A stretch of DNA of 57,975 nt from CAZLWF01 sp031972835 (GCA_031972835.1 DALYDX010000003.1:1-57975), one strand, 5' to 3'; numbered from the stretch's first letter, positions 7,940-15,558 are shown. Translations and numbers: made by a program. The notes: generated by a model from the sequence alone, not told the origin.

Positions 7940-8389
7940 TTATTCTTCAGATTTTACAGGAGCAACTTCTACTTCTGGCTCTGGCTCACTTTCTGTTTCT
8001 TTTTCGTTCATTATGTAAGCTTTTGCTGTTTTCATCTTGCGACGAATATCTCGAACTGCTTTTTCACGAACGTAATATAGCTTACTTCTGCGAGCACGAG
8101 CGTGCTTTACGATTTCGATCTTGTCGATCATAGGAGAATACAGTGGAAAGATACGTTCTACTCCAACTCCATTTGAGATTTTGCGGACTGTAAAAGTCGC
8201 ACTAGGACTTGTACCATGCTTGCGTGCCAAAACCATACCTTCAAAAGCCTGGAGGCGGAATTTTCCTTTATCTTCGATTTTTGACCATACTCGGATAGTG
8301 TCGCCAGCTGAAAAATCAAGCTTTTGGCGGTCACTTACCTTAACTGGTGTGAATTTCATTGCGACTGTCATACCGGGGCACTTTAGCAC
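7940..8389 (-). CDS. rplS: 50S ribosomal protein L19
   Basis: 149 aa with the L19 core: KFTPVKVSDRQKLDFSAGDTIRVWSKI, the RLQAFEGMVLARKHG strand pair, FTVRKISNGVGVERIFPLYSP and KHARARRSKLYYVRE. It binds 23S rRNA at the subunit interface. The C-terminus has an acidic extension of about 25 residues. An internal Met (residue 7 or 11) is also a possible start. It follows the pseudouridine synthase gene by 8 bp, so the two are one operon. Confidence 0.97.
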   Translation of the reverse strand: MLKCPGMTVAMKFTPVKVSDRQKLDFSAGDTIRVWSKIEDKGKFRLQAFEGMVLARKHGTSPSATFTVRKISNGVGVERIFPLYSPMIDKIEIVKHARARRSKLYYVREKAVRDIRRKMKTAKAYIMNEKETESEPEPEVEVAPVKSEE

Positions 8390-8397
8390 ATATTTTT

Positions 8398-9138
8398 CTA
8401 AGAAACAAGTTTTTGAACCTCTTCAAACTCTTTTGGTAGAGGTGCTTCGATAAAATGCTCTGTTTTATCTGGAGTTTTAAATTTTAAACTCTTTGCATGT
8501 AAAGCTAGTCTGGTGAAACCTAGTACGTACGGTTGCTCATGAGCATACAGAGAATCTCCTATGATTGGATGATTCTTGTACTTCATATGAACGCGGATCT
8601 GGTGTGTACGACCAGTCTTTGGCATAACATCTAAATATGAAAATGTTCCTTCTTCATTTTTTATAACTCCCATGACTTTATACATTGTTAGAGCGTCACG
8701 CTCAAGCCCTCTTTTGCCGCGACCAGCTTGATACTTCCTGAAGTCTGCTTTACTGCGTGCAATCGGCGCATTGATCATCCCTCCCTTGTCTGGAAACACT
8801 CCCCAGACAACAGTATTGTAGTGCTTCTCTGTTTGACGATCATGAAATTGTCTTTTTAGATATGAAAAAGCTTTTTGTGTTTTTGCTACGACCATCACAC
8901 CTGATGTTTCCTTGTCGAGACGATGAACGATTCCAGGACGAGGAATAATAGTTTCGACTCCTGCTTCGATATGTCTATATGGTTCACCAATATCTTTCAG
9001 TTCTGGATGCTCAATCAAAATCATATCTGCCAAAGTTACCTCAGAAGTTTTCCCGTCACTGTGAACCATCAGTCCTGATGGTTTATTGAATACAAAGACA
9101 TGTTCGTCCTCGTAGAGAGTTATAGATTTTAGTTTCAT
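8398..9138 (-). CDS. RluA/RluD-family RNA pseudouridine synthase
   Basis: 246 aa. The catalytic HRLDKETSGVMVVAKT motif with its Asp, the PKTGRTHQIRVHM motif and the NHPIIGDSLYAHE segment identify the RluA/RluD branch, which isomerises uridine in 23S rRNA or tRNA. No full S4 domain is present at the N-terminus; the short first segment resembles other minimal RluA proteins. It lies between the Val copy of the tRNA-trailing RNA element (75 nt upstream) and rplS. Exact target uridines cannot be told. Confidence 0.93.
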   Translation of the reverse strand: MKLKSITLYEDEHVFVFNKPSGLMVHSDGKTSEVTLADMILIEHPELKDIGEPYRHIEAGVETIIPRPGIVHRLDKETSGVMVVAKTQKAFSYLKRQFHDRQTEKHYNTVVWGVFPDKGGMINAPIARSKADFRKYQAGRGKRGLERDALTMYKVMGVIKNEEGTFSYLDVMPKTGRTHQIRVHMKYKNHPIIGDSLYAHEQPYVLGFTRLALHAKSLKFKTPDKTEHFIEAPLPKEFEEVQKLVS

Positions 9139-9211
9139 AGTAGTAGTATATCAGCAAGCTAATAAATCTTTGGTCATAAATTACTAAGTCCGGTTGTTTA
9201 TTGAAATCTCA

Positions 9212-9307
9212 TGTGGTCAGGAATATTTTGTTCGTCGCCACTCACAAAATTTCCCGACCCGGACTCGCGGTTTCTGTTGCTACAGAAACAACGCTCCGTC
9301 TCGCACA
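9212..9307. repeat. 96-nt exact repeat, copy 2
   Basis: Identical to 7541-7636; contains the core of the RNA element after tRNA-Val. Confidence 0.95.
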
Positions 9308-9348
9308 AGTAAACAAAAATGGTACGCAGGTACCATTTTTGTTTCTAG
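9214..9348 (-). ncRNA. tRNA-trailing structured RNA element, Val copy
   Basis: After tRNA-Val on the minus strand: hairpin AAACAAAAATGGTAC/GTACCATTTTTGTTT, then a core identical to the Leu copy although the first hairpin differs in sequence. The element ends about 75 nt before the rluD-like gene on the same strand. Confidence 0.8.
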
Positions 9349-9421
9349 TGCGCGATGCAAGACTCGAACTTGCGACCTTCCCGGTGTAAACGGGTTGCTC
9401 TACCAACTGAGCTAATCGCGC
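9349..9421 (-). tRNA. tRNA-Val (TAC)
   Basis: Cloverleaf on the reverse strand: acceptor GCGCGAT/ATCGCGC, D-arm GCTCAGTTGGTAGAGC, anticodon loop TTTACAC (TAC), T-arm AAGTTCGAGTCTT, discriminator A, no encoded CCA. Confidence 0.96.
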
Positions 9422-9519
9422 GATAACCTAAACAATACATTATTTGGATGAATTTTTCAATATTGCTGGAAAAATCCAAAAATAATGGTATGATTTGCGA
9501 ACACCCATATTTAAACCAT

Positions 9520-9652
9520 GCCCCTGTAGTTAAATGGATATAACTGCGTGAGCTTGGGATAAGGGACCCAAGTGCAAGACCGGAGCGCGACGGCGCGAGG
9601 TAGGGTCGAAAGATTTTTCAGCAGAAAAATACTTTTGACCTTCTAAGCCGTT
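9520..9652 (+). pseudogene. Broken tRNA-Arg(TCT) copy carrying an RNA element inside
   Basis: 28 nt (9520-9547) equal the first 28 nt of the intact tRNA-Arg at 9685. After an insertion of about 92 nt, 13 nt (9640-9652, CTTCTAAGCCGTT) equal its anticodon arm. The 3' half (variable arm, T-arm, acceptor) is missing. The insertion is a copy of the tRNA-trailing RNA element. Confidence 0.8.
9548..9640 (+). ncRNA. tRNA-trailing structured RNA element, Arg(TCT) copy
   Basis: Plus strand: hairpin CTTGGG/CCCAAG, then AGACCGGA, hairpin GCGC-GACG-GCGC, GAGGT, and hairpin GGTCGAAAG ... CTTTTGACC with the same bulged A and a short CAGCA loop. The 3-bp helix is ACC/GGT here against GAC/GTC elsewhere, a compensatory change. 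It sits between two tRNA-Arg fragments, 45 nt upstream of the intact tRNA. Confidence 0.75.
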
Positions 9653-9684
9653 TGAATATATGTTGTATGTTGGATTAAATATTT

Positions 9685-9756
9685 GCCCCTGTAGTTAAAT
9701 GGATATAACTGCGGACTTCTAAGCCGTTATTGTAGGTTCGATTCCTGCCGGGGGCA
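9685..9756 (+). tRNA. tRNA-Arg (TCT)
   Basis: Intact cloverleaf: acceptor GCCCCTG/CGGGGGC (one T-G), anticodon TCT in ACTTCTAAG, T-arm GTTCGATTC, discriminator A, no encoded CCA. Confidence 0.96.
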
Positions 9757-9869
9757 CATTATGGGAGTACTCCCATAATCAGAAATGCATAGTCTGAAAT
9801 TTTAAGAAGCTTTGTTTTATTAAAATAGGCAGTTTCTCTAACTAAAAAGCTAAATTACTGAGCATATAC

Positions 9870-9909
9870 TTGACAAGTTAATATATCGTGATATTGTTCA
9901 AACAATATC
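9870..9909 (+). promoter_or_regulatory. Promoter with overlapping palindrome for the 9987 gene
   Basis: TTGACA at 9870-9875, 16-nt spacer, TATTGT at 9892-9897. A perfect inverted repeat GATATTGTTCAAACAATATC (9890-9909) overlaps the -10, and GATATTGTA recurs about 10 nt later. This fits an operator, or a hairpin at the 5' end of the ~80-nt leader. Confidence 0.6.
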
Positions 9910-9986
9910 GGTTATTTGATATTGTATTTGATTGGTTCTCAAAGAAGGTTTAATGTCTTTTGTGAAAACCAATTAAATACTTAACA

Positions 9987-10490
9987 ATGGAAACAAATAA
10001 ATTTTTAAGCGAAAACATCAATGATGCCATACTTCTTTCTCAATATGATATGAGAGGATATGTACATCCCCTGGGATTTAGAATGAATGGAATCGAAGCT
10101 AAGGGCCTAAGTTACCTTCCTGTGAATCTAATTCAATTCTCTGCAGGTTGGGGTAAAAAAGATGATTCGGGCAATAAGCTTGAACCAACGATTGCTCCTG
10201 ACTTATTGTTTTATTACAACGAAGAAAACCTGACTTACGAGAAGATTCTCGCACTTTGTCAAAAGTTTGTTTCGGAATGTAATAGATACCAAAAGGAAGC
10301 AATTCAGTTTTTATTGAAGGATGTTCTAAATAAGACCGCGGAATTGAAGGCTGAAGCAGAGTCAAAAAATGAAAGAACTGCATATATTCGACCCCTCGAT
10401 CAAAGTAATAACTGGGGCAAAATCATGCTCGGACTTATGGAAGCTTTTGATGTAAAGGTTGATGAACCTGTAGCCATTATCACCAACTGA
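9987..10490 (+). CDS. Hypothetical protein, 167 aa
   Basis: I do not recognise a family. The protein is soluble, without signal peptide. It has a beta-rich first half (SQYDMRGYVHPLGFRMNG ... YLPVNLIQFSAGWGKKDD) and a helical second half with many Lys/Glu. It is a single-gene unit with its own consensus promoter and terminator, preceded by a long leader containing a 9-bp palindrome. Real gene by codon regularity and flanking signals; function unknown. Confidence 0.75.
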   Translation: METNKFLSENINDAILLSQYDMRGYVHPLGFRMNGIEAKGLSYLPVNLIQFSAGWGKKDDSGNKLEPTIAPDLLFYYNEENLTYEKILALCQKFVSECNRYQKEAIQFLLKDVLNKTAELKAEAESKNERTAYIRPLDQSNNWGKIMLGLMEAFDVKVDEPVAIITN

Positions 10491-10510
10491 TGTTTTCTAA
10501 ATTAATTTGC

Positions 10511-10543
10511 AGAACTTGCCCCCCATGGCAAGTTCTTTTTTTA
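10511..10543 (+). terminator. Terminator of the 9987 gene
   Basis: AGAACTTGCC/GGCAAGTTCT stem followed by seven T. Confidence 0.88.
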
Positions 10544-10637
10544 TTAATAAATTAACATCAAGTTCAGCTACACTCTGCCTTATTGGAGTATGGTATTTCT
10601 GCAGTTCGGAAAGCCAACTTGTTTGGGCACCATAAAT

Positions 10638-10668
10638 AAAAACAGTTTTCAATTGAAAGCTGTTTTTA
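10638..10668 (-). terminator. Terminator of the pil cluster
   Basis: AAAACAG(C)TTTC ... GAAAGCTGTTTT stem just past the stop codon at 10671, T-rich on the minus strand. Confidence 0.65.
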
Positions 10669-10670
10669 TA

Positions 10671-10994
10671 TTAATCCACCACCGACGGATCTGGCAGAGA
10701 TAGTGGTGTGGAGAGTATTTCACTGGTCCTCTCTTCTCTATGCGCAAAATATTCTAAAACCTTGTTGAGTTTATCGCGTGAGATAATCTCAGGACCCTCT
10801 GTAACCTCTGGTGTAACCTTGAAATAATCATCACTACTTACTTTGTTGAAGAAAAGCAAGCTCAATACAAAAATCACCACAAGTAAAACTGTACTTACAA
10901 AAAGCAAAACAATCCAACTGTCGATTTTTTTTGAAATATTTTTTTTAGGTTTATCACCTTCAGTATTTTTTTTATGTGAAAATGTAAATTTCAT
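10671..10994 (-). CDS. Small single-pass membrane protein at the end of the pilMNO cluster
   Basis: 107 aa: a basic cytoplasmic N-terminus (~28 residues), one membrane helix (WIVLLFVSTVLLVVIFVLSL) and a 60-residue extracytoplasmic tail rich in Glu and Pro. Position directly after the PilO-like gene (2-bp gap) suggests a role in the pilus assembly complex, where PilP would stand in other bacteria, but it has no PilP lipobox or recognisable domain. Function inferred from context only. Confidence 0.75.
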   Translation of the reverse strand: MKFTFSHKKNTEGDKPKKNISKKIDSWIVLLFVSTVLLVVIFVLSLLFFNKVSSDDYFKVTPEVTEGPEIISRDKLNKVLEYFAHREERTSEILSTPLSLPDPSVVD

Positions 10995-10996
10995 AT

Positions 10997-11539
10997 CTAT
11001 GAATTTCTATAACTAATTAATCTAAAAGTTATATCCACCTGCCATTTTGGATTGGTAATCTCTTCTGTATCGTCCGCAGGGTCTTCTTTGGTTACAAAAG
11101 TAAAGCGCTCTATCTCCATTCTGTACGGCATATTTTCAAGTAGCTCTATGAAACGAATCGTATCTGAATAACTTCCAATAGAAGACAGAGTGATCGTAGC
11201 TGTACTAGATTCTTTGTCTTCAGAAACTGTGATGATCGAAGTATCGGTATTGGTAAGTGTGCCTAGGGATTCCAAGTATTCCAAGAATGAAACTATACTC
11301 TGATCTGTGACGAAGTATGCTGCAAGTTTGGCCCTATCTTCTTCTGTAGCTGTTATAGTTTTTTTAATAGTATTCAATTCTGCATTTTTCTTTGTTACTT
11401 GGTCTATCTTACCGAGTATCGCACTTGTCTCTATAGTACTCACATTGATCAAACGCATACCAAATACAAACAATCCTACCACTACTACGAGGCCCACTAT
11501 ACTAGATATAAAAAGTAATGAATGTGATTTTATTTTCAT
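10997..11539 (-). CDS. pilO: PilO-like type IV pilus assembly protein
   Basis: 180 aa: one N-terminal helix (SLLFISSIVGLVVVVGLFVFG), a coiled coil (~residues 35-70, KIDQVTKKNAELNTIKKTITATEED), then a small alpha/beta domain. This layout and the position after PilM and PilN match PilO, which forms the inner-membrane alignment complex with PilN. The ATG overlaps the pilN stop by 4 bp. Sequence similarity of PilO proteins is low, so the call rests on architecture and context. Confidence 0.75.
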   Translation of the reverse strand: MKIKSHSLLFISSIVGLVVVVGLFVFGMRLINVSTIETSAILGKIDQVTKKNAELNTIKKTITATEEDRAKLAAYFVTDQSIVSFLEYLESLGTLTNTDTSIITVSEDKESSTATITLSSIGSYSDTIRFIELLENMPYRMEIERFTFVTKEDPADDTEEITNPKWQVDITFRLISYRNS

Positions 11540-12078
11540 ATAGATAGCTCTAGATTTATAGAAAAATCAATATCTTTTTCTTGAACATAATCAGATATCG
11601 GAAATACAACTTCTTTGAAAGTACTGTCAGCTTGTAGGTTACTCACAAACGCAAGTAATGTTTCCCTGTCTGGTGATATACCCCCTATTTGAATTTGTAT
11701 CTTACCTTCTCTGTCTCTAGCAATAAATATTTCATTCAAAGAAAGGTTTTTAGGCTTAATACTAGTAAGTGGCAAGATGATATTATCTACAAAAGAAACA
11801 TCTTTCTCTGGTAACGCAATCTTATCGACTCTAGAATTTATATCTTTGATTATATCGGAAAGAGTTTCATCATTTTTAAATCCTTCGGTGGTTTTTATGC
11901 CTTCTAGATTGTCGTTTGCGACACGCATTTTAGCTAAAACAGCCGCGTATGATGGAACTAGAAAAATAATCCCGACGATCACTAGTGCAATCGCAAAAAA
12001 TATCGCAACGATCACAAAACGAACCTTGTGGTCATGCTCTATATTTTTTCTTTCTTCAAATGGTAGTAGATTAATCAT
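11536..12078 (-). CDS. pilN: PilN-like type IV pilus assembly protein
   Basis: I start it at 12078 (MINLLPFEERKNI), because INLLP is the hallmark PilN N-terminus that docks into PilM; a start 15 nt further up is possible. About 180 aa: short cytoplasmic tail, one helix (VIVAIFFAIALVIVGIIFLV), coiled coil and alpha/beta domain. It overlaps the end of pilM by several bases, indicating coupled translation in one operon. Confidence 0.85.
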   Translation of the reverse strand: MINLLPFEERKNIEHDHKVRFVIVAIFFAIALVIVGIIFLVPSYAAVLAKMRVANDNLEGIKTTEGFKNDETLSDIIKDINSRVDKIALPEKDVSFVDNIILPLTSIKPKNLSLNEIFIARDREGKIQIQIGGISPDRETLLAFVSNLQADSTFKEVVFPISDYVQEKDIDFSINLELSI

Positions 12079-13153
12079 TATCGTAGTGACCAAGCGCTAA
12101 CCCTATGGCTGTGGCATAGCCTATAGCGTCGTGTGCGTTCATTTCAGGAACATCGTGGGAGTAACCCGCGACATTCACCCATGGGTTTCCTAGTTCGACC
12201 TTTATATGCAGACTTTGTGCCAAATACTCTACAAGTCCATTCATGTTTGCATTTCCACCTGAAAGTAAAATTTTATCTACTTGCTTGCGGTCTTTTCCTT
12301 CGTCATCTTTGTGTGTTTGCCAATATATCAGATGCTTGTTGATCTCATCACGCAAAATTGAAATCCCGTTTAAAAGCACTCCAAACAAATCCATGTTGTC
12401 ATGATTTTTCTGCAAACCGTATGTCCGCTTTAGTTTTTCTGCTTCCACAAAAGGTATGCCAAAACTTTTTTCAATTGTTTTTGTAAGACTATATCCTCCT
12501 ATATCAACTGTAGAAGTGAAGAGTACAACCCCGTCACTTACTATAGATATACCTGTGCGTGTTTCTCCGAAGTCAGCGATCAAGTACGTACCTGTATCGC
12601 CTTTCTGTACGAGAGCACGTGCTAGTGCAGAACCCTCAAGTTCAAAAGATAGTGGTAAGAGTGCTGCCTCACTAAAAGTATTTACATAACTAGATACAAG
12701 TTCTGTAGAAGTCGCAGACACTTGGATGTCATACCCATCCGAACTTGCTCCAACTATTTCAAAATCAAATGTTGCATCTCCTGCATTTATAGGGATATGC
12801 TCCTCGAGTGATAACTCTAGGGTGTTCCTGATTTCTTTGTATGGAACTATGGGCATGCGCAACCTAAAAGAATATATTTGCTCTTCAGGAAGTGACACAC
12901 GAATATATTTTAAATGTTTTTCTTTTTTAAGTTTTTCTAAAATTGGTACGAGATGTGCTTGATCAACTATTTTTCCAGAAGATATCAGTCCCAGCGGAAT
13001 ACTCATCACTCCATACACACCGAGCTTGAGTCCATGTTCTGTCGGTACTAACTCTGCATATTTAACTGATTGATCGGAAATATCAAAACCAACTGAACGA
13101 AGCGCCAAAAATGTTGGTGGTGGAAAAAATGATCTTAGTAAGTGAGAACGCAT
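12071..13153 (-). CDS. pilM: PilM-like actin-fold pilus assembly protein
   Basis: 360 aa. The N-terminal phosphate-1 loop appears as VGFDISDQSVKYAEL. The middle has YLIADFGETRTGISIV (phosphate-2) and the C-terminal part has KILLSGGNANMNGLVEYL (adenosine motif), the order found in PilM/FtsA-type actin-like ATPases. PilM is the cytoplasmic platform that binds the N-terminus of PilN. First gene of the pilM-N-O-membrane protein operon; the motor gene pilB lies apart at 40186. Confidence 0.92.
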   Translation of the reverse strand: MRSHLLRSFFPPPTFLALRSVGFDISDQSVKYAELVPTEHGLKLGVYGVMSIPLGLISSGKIVDQAHLVPILEKLKKEKHLKYIRVSLPEEQIYSFRLRMPIVPYKEIRNTLELSLEEHIPINAGDATFDFEIVGASSDGYDIQVSATSTELVSSYVNTFSEAALLPLSFELEGSALARALVQKGDTGTYLIADFGETRTGISIVSDGVVLFTSTVDIGGYSLTKTIEKSFGIPFVEAEKLKRTYGLQKNHDNMDLFGVLLNGISILRDEINKHLIYWQTHKDDEGKDRKQVDKILLSGGNANMNGLVEYLAQSLHIKVELGNPWVNVAGYSHDVPEMNAHDAIGYATAIGLALGHYDND

Positions 13154-13193
13154 ACATTGTATTATACGTTATCTTTTTCTATTTTGGGAGTGT

Positions 13194-13526
13194 CTAGTGA
13201 GCTTTTGTACCGACTGGAATAGATTCGTTTGGTTCAAGAAGTGAAAAACCACCTTCGTCTGTCGAGAGTGCGAAAAGCATACCATTTGATTCAAGGCCTT
13301 TTATAGTTCGTGGTTCCAAGTTTGTTACAAAAAGACATTTTCGTCCTACTAAAGTTTGAACGTCCGGAAAAAATTCTTTTATCCCAGAAACTATCTGCCT
13401 AGGACCTGTTTCCTCGGATAAATCTACAGAAAGTTTTAGTAATTTGTCTGTTTCAGGTACAACTTCTACTGACAGTATCTTGCCAACAGATATTTCTACT
13501 TTTTTAAATTCATCGTAGTTGATCAT
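13194..13526 (-). CDS. Free-standing tRNA-binding (EMAP/MetG C-terminal-like) protein
   Basis: 110 aa OB-fold of the type found at the C-terminus of methionyl-tRNA synthetase and in CsaA/Arc1p: FKKVEISVGKILSVEVVPETDKLLKLSVD, RQIVSGIKEFFP, GRKCLFVTNLEPRTIKGLESNGMLFA. It binds tRNA without clear sequence specificity and may act as the detached beta subunit of MetRS. The ATG overlaps the ruvX stop by 4 bp. Confidence 0.9.
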   Translation of the reverse strand: MINYDEFKKVEISVGKILSVEVVPETDKLLKLSVDLSEETGPRQIVSGIKEFFPDVQTLVGRKCLFVTNLEPRTIKGLESNGMLFALSTDEGGFSLLEPNESIPVGTKAH

Positions 13527-13951
13527 ATTTTTATATTATGTGAGTCCAAGTATCTCTGCAATATCAGAGCTGCAGCTTGAGCATCTACATCTACTGGTTT
13601 TTTCATCTTTTGTTTGCGTGCGTGCATACTCTCCTTGCCTACTTTATCTTGGAACACATTATGTGAACTGAAACGTTCGTCTATCATGTGAACTGGTAAG
13701 CCGAATTCTTCTTCGAGATTCTTCGCAAAATTTTTCGCTCCGTCTGTTGCAGAAGTGTCTTCGCTTGTTTCGGTTGTAGGTAGTCCGACTACTATCTCAG
13801 TAATTCCACGATCTTCTACTGTCTTTCGAATATTATTTAAAGTATTTTTGTCATTTAGAATAACATTTTCCGGAAAAGCCAAAGTACCACCGTCGTCCGA
13901 CAGTGCTATCCCTATTCGCTTTGTTCCAAAGTCTACTCCCAAGATTTTCAT
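13523..13951 (-). CDS. ruvX: Putative Holliday junction resolvase / pre-16S rRNA nuclease (YqgF)
   Basis: 142 aa RNase H-like fold: GVDFGTKRIGIALSDD with the first catalytic Asp, EIVVGLP, MIDERFSS and VDVDAQAAALILQRYL carrying the last Asp. Known family roles are maturation of 16S rRNA 5' ends and possibly junction resolution. It is coupled to the downstream tRNA-binding protein by a 4-bp overlap. Confidence 0.93.
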   Translation of the reverse strand: MKILGVDFGTKRIGIALSDDGGTLAFPENVILNDKNTLNNIRKTVEDRGITEIVVGLPTTETSEDTSATDGAKNFAKNLEEEFGLPVHMIDERFSSHNVFQDKVGKESMHARKQKMKKPVDVDAQAAALILQRYLDSHNIKI

Positions 13952-14027
13952 ATATAGAGATTAGCATACTTTAAAAGGGATTGTCTCAGGGGATCATTTT
14001 TGCTATTATGCCCGTACACACACGTTT

Positions 14028-14114
14028 GGAGGCGTGGCTGAGTGGTTGAAGGCAACAGTCTTGAAAACTGTCGTATGGGAAACTGTACCGTGAGTTCGAA
14101 TCTCACCGCCTCCG
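14028..14114 (+). tRNA. tRNA-Ser (TGA)
   Basis: Class II tRNA: acceptor GGAGGCG/CGCCTCC, D-arm GCTGAGTGGTTGAAGGC, anticodon loop CTTGAAA (TGA), long variable arm, T-arm AGTTCGAATCT, discriminator G, then CA. No full CCA. Only 6 nt separate it from the next start codon. Confidence 0.96.
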
Positions 14115-14120
14115 CAGAAA

Positions 14121-14834
14121 ATGAATTACTCAAAAGAATTTTTTGAAATTCAAATAGAATTCGCTCAAAAAATTGCATCAATAACTGGCAAGTCAATTGA
14201 AGATGTGCTTTTAGAATATACATGCTTATATAAAAGATTTGGTATACAAAACTGGAACTTCGATAAAAACGAAATTGTATGGCAAGAATTCTTAAAAGAA
14301 TTTCATAAATCAAAAAACAAGACTAATGCTGTATACGAATTTCAAATAAAGCATGCTAAAAACAAATCTGAAAAAGAAATTTTTTTTGGATGCTTTCGTT
14401 ATGAATACAGTGCAGACAAAAAAGATGCCCGAATTCATTTTTCCAGTCATGGAGAATCAGGGTCACTTGGTAAAGCAAACACAGAAAAACGCAAAGAAGA
14501 CTTGAGGTTAATGTGCGTTGATATCAAAAATAAACATCCCGAAGCAAGAACTATATCCGCAATTTCTTGGCTATTCAACATAGATGCATGCAAGAGAATA
14601 TTTCCTCCGCGGTTTACAGAGAACATAGAAATTTTAGAATGGTACAAATCACTCGCTATCTGGGGACAATTTTTAGATAGTAAAGGCAATATTCGACCAG
14701 AAACAACAAAAAGATTCAAAACATGCTACTTAAAGCAAGATAATTTATCTGACCTACTTTATTGCTTCCCATATAAAGTTCTCTCAGTCTCTTCGAACAT
14801 AGAAATTTTCTACAATTTCTATGAAATAAAGTAG
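14121..14834 (+). CDS. Hypothetical protein, 237 aa, abutting tRNA-Ser
   Basis: The ATG follows the tRNA-Ser 3' end by 6 nt, so maturation of the tRNA would release a nearly leaderless mRNA. The protein is soluble and basic-acidic mixed, with Trp/Phe-rich patches (FGIQNWNFDKNEIVWQEFLKEF) and an HFSSHGESGSLGKAN stretch. I do not recognise a family. No separate promoter is evident between tRNA and gene, which suggests co-transcription (inference). Confidence 0.75.
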   Translation: MNYSKEFFEIQIEFAQKIASITGKSIEDVLLEYTCLYKRFGIQNWNFDKNEIVWQEFLKEFHKSKNKTNAVYEFQIKHAKNKSEKEIFFGCFRYEYSADKKDARIHFSSHGESGSLGKANTEKRKEDLRLMCVDIKNKHPEARTISAISWLFNIDACKRIFPPRFTENIEILEWYKSLAIWGQFLDSKGNIRPETTKRFKTCYLKQDNLSDLLYCFPYKVLSVSSNIEIFYNFYEIK

Positions 14835-14866
14835 GTTTACTATCTATTTAGTGTTACACTTTAGAT

Positions 14867-15541
14867 ATGGAAACACTAAAAAACAATTGGGTATGGATAT
14901 TGAGCATAACACTCGTAATCTTCTCTGTCGTATTCTTTTTTTCAGCTCGAAACTTCTCCAAACAAGGTTCGTATGTTGAAGTGAAAGGTCTCTCAGAGAG
15001 AATCGTAAAAGCAGATACGGCTATCTGGTCACTTAGCTTTGAGGTAAAGTCGAATAACGTGGACTCACTATATTCTGATATAAACAGTAATATAACTACA
15101 ATAAAAAAGTTTCTTACAGACAAAGGCTTCGAAGCATCTGAGATAAATGTCGCTCCTGTAAATATTTATCAAGATACATACAGAGACGCTGCCTTCCGAT
15201 ACAACTCGACAAACCAAGTTGCGGTCTATACTAAAAAAGTAGATCTAGCTAAATCAGCCTCAAACGAAACTCTCTTGCTAGTAAAAGATGGTGTGGTGTT
15301 GAGTCAGAACTATATCTCATTTGAATTTTCAGATTTGAATAGTATCAAGCCAGAAATGCTTGCTGAAGCAATCAAGAATGCTCGCGATACAGCTTCACAG
15401 TTCGCTGAAAATGCAGGGAGTAGAGTAGGTAACGTAACTCGTGGTAACCAAGGAGTATTCGATATCACAGACAAAGATCCTGGCTCTCCTGAATACAAAA
15501 AGATTCGTCTTGTCTCAACCCTCCGTTTTTTATTGAAATAA
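14867..15541 (+). CDS. SIMPL-domain (DUF541) membrane-anchored protein
   Basis: 224 aa with one N-terminal membrane helix (WVWILSITLVIFSVVFFFS) and an extracytoplasmic SIMPL domain: VEVKGLSERIVKADTAIWSLSFEV, VNSNITTIKKFLTDKG-type helix, and KNARDTASQFAENAGSRVGNV near the end. Members are found in cell envelopes and oligomerise; the function is poorly defined. Single gene with its own terminator. Confidence 0.88.
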   Translation: METLKNNWVWILSITLVIFSVVFFFSARNFSKQGSYVEVKGLSERIVKADTAIWSLSFEVKSNNVDSLYSDINSNITTIKKFLTDKGFEASEINVAPVNIYQDTYRDAAFRYNSTNQVAVYTKKVDLAKSASNETLLLVKDGVVLSQNYISFEFSDLNSIKPEMLAEAIKNARDTASQFAENAGSRVGNVTRGNQGVFDITDKDPGSPEYKKIRLVSTLRFLLK

Positions 15542-15558
15542 TATATTTCACAAAATTA

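Noticed and set aside
9520..9756. Group I intron in tRNA-Arg
   Set aside because: The insertion is ~92 nt, sits outside the anticodon loop, lacks the P7/P3 core, and an intact tRNA copy follows. The same element occurs outside tRNAs elsewhere.
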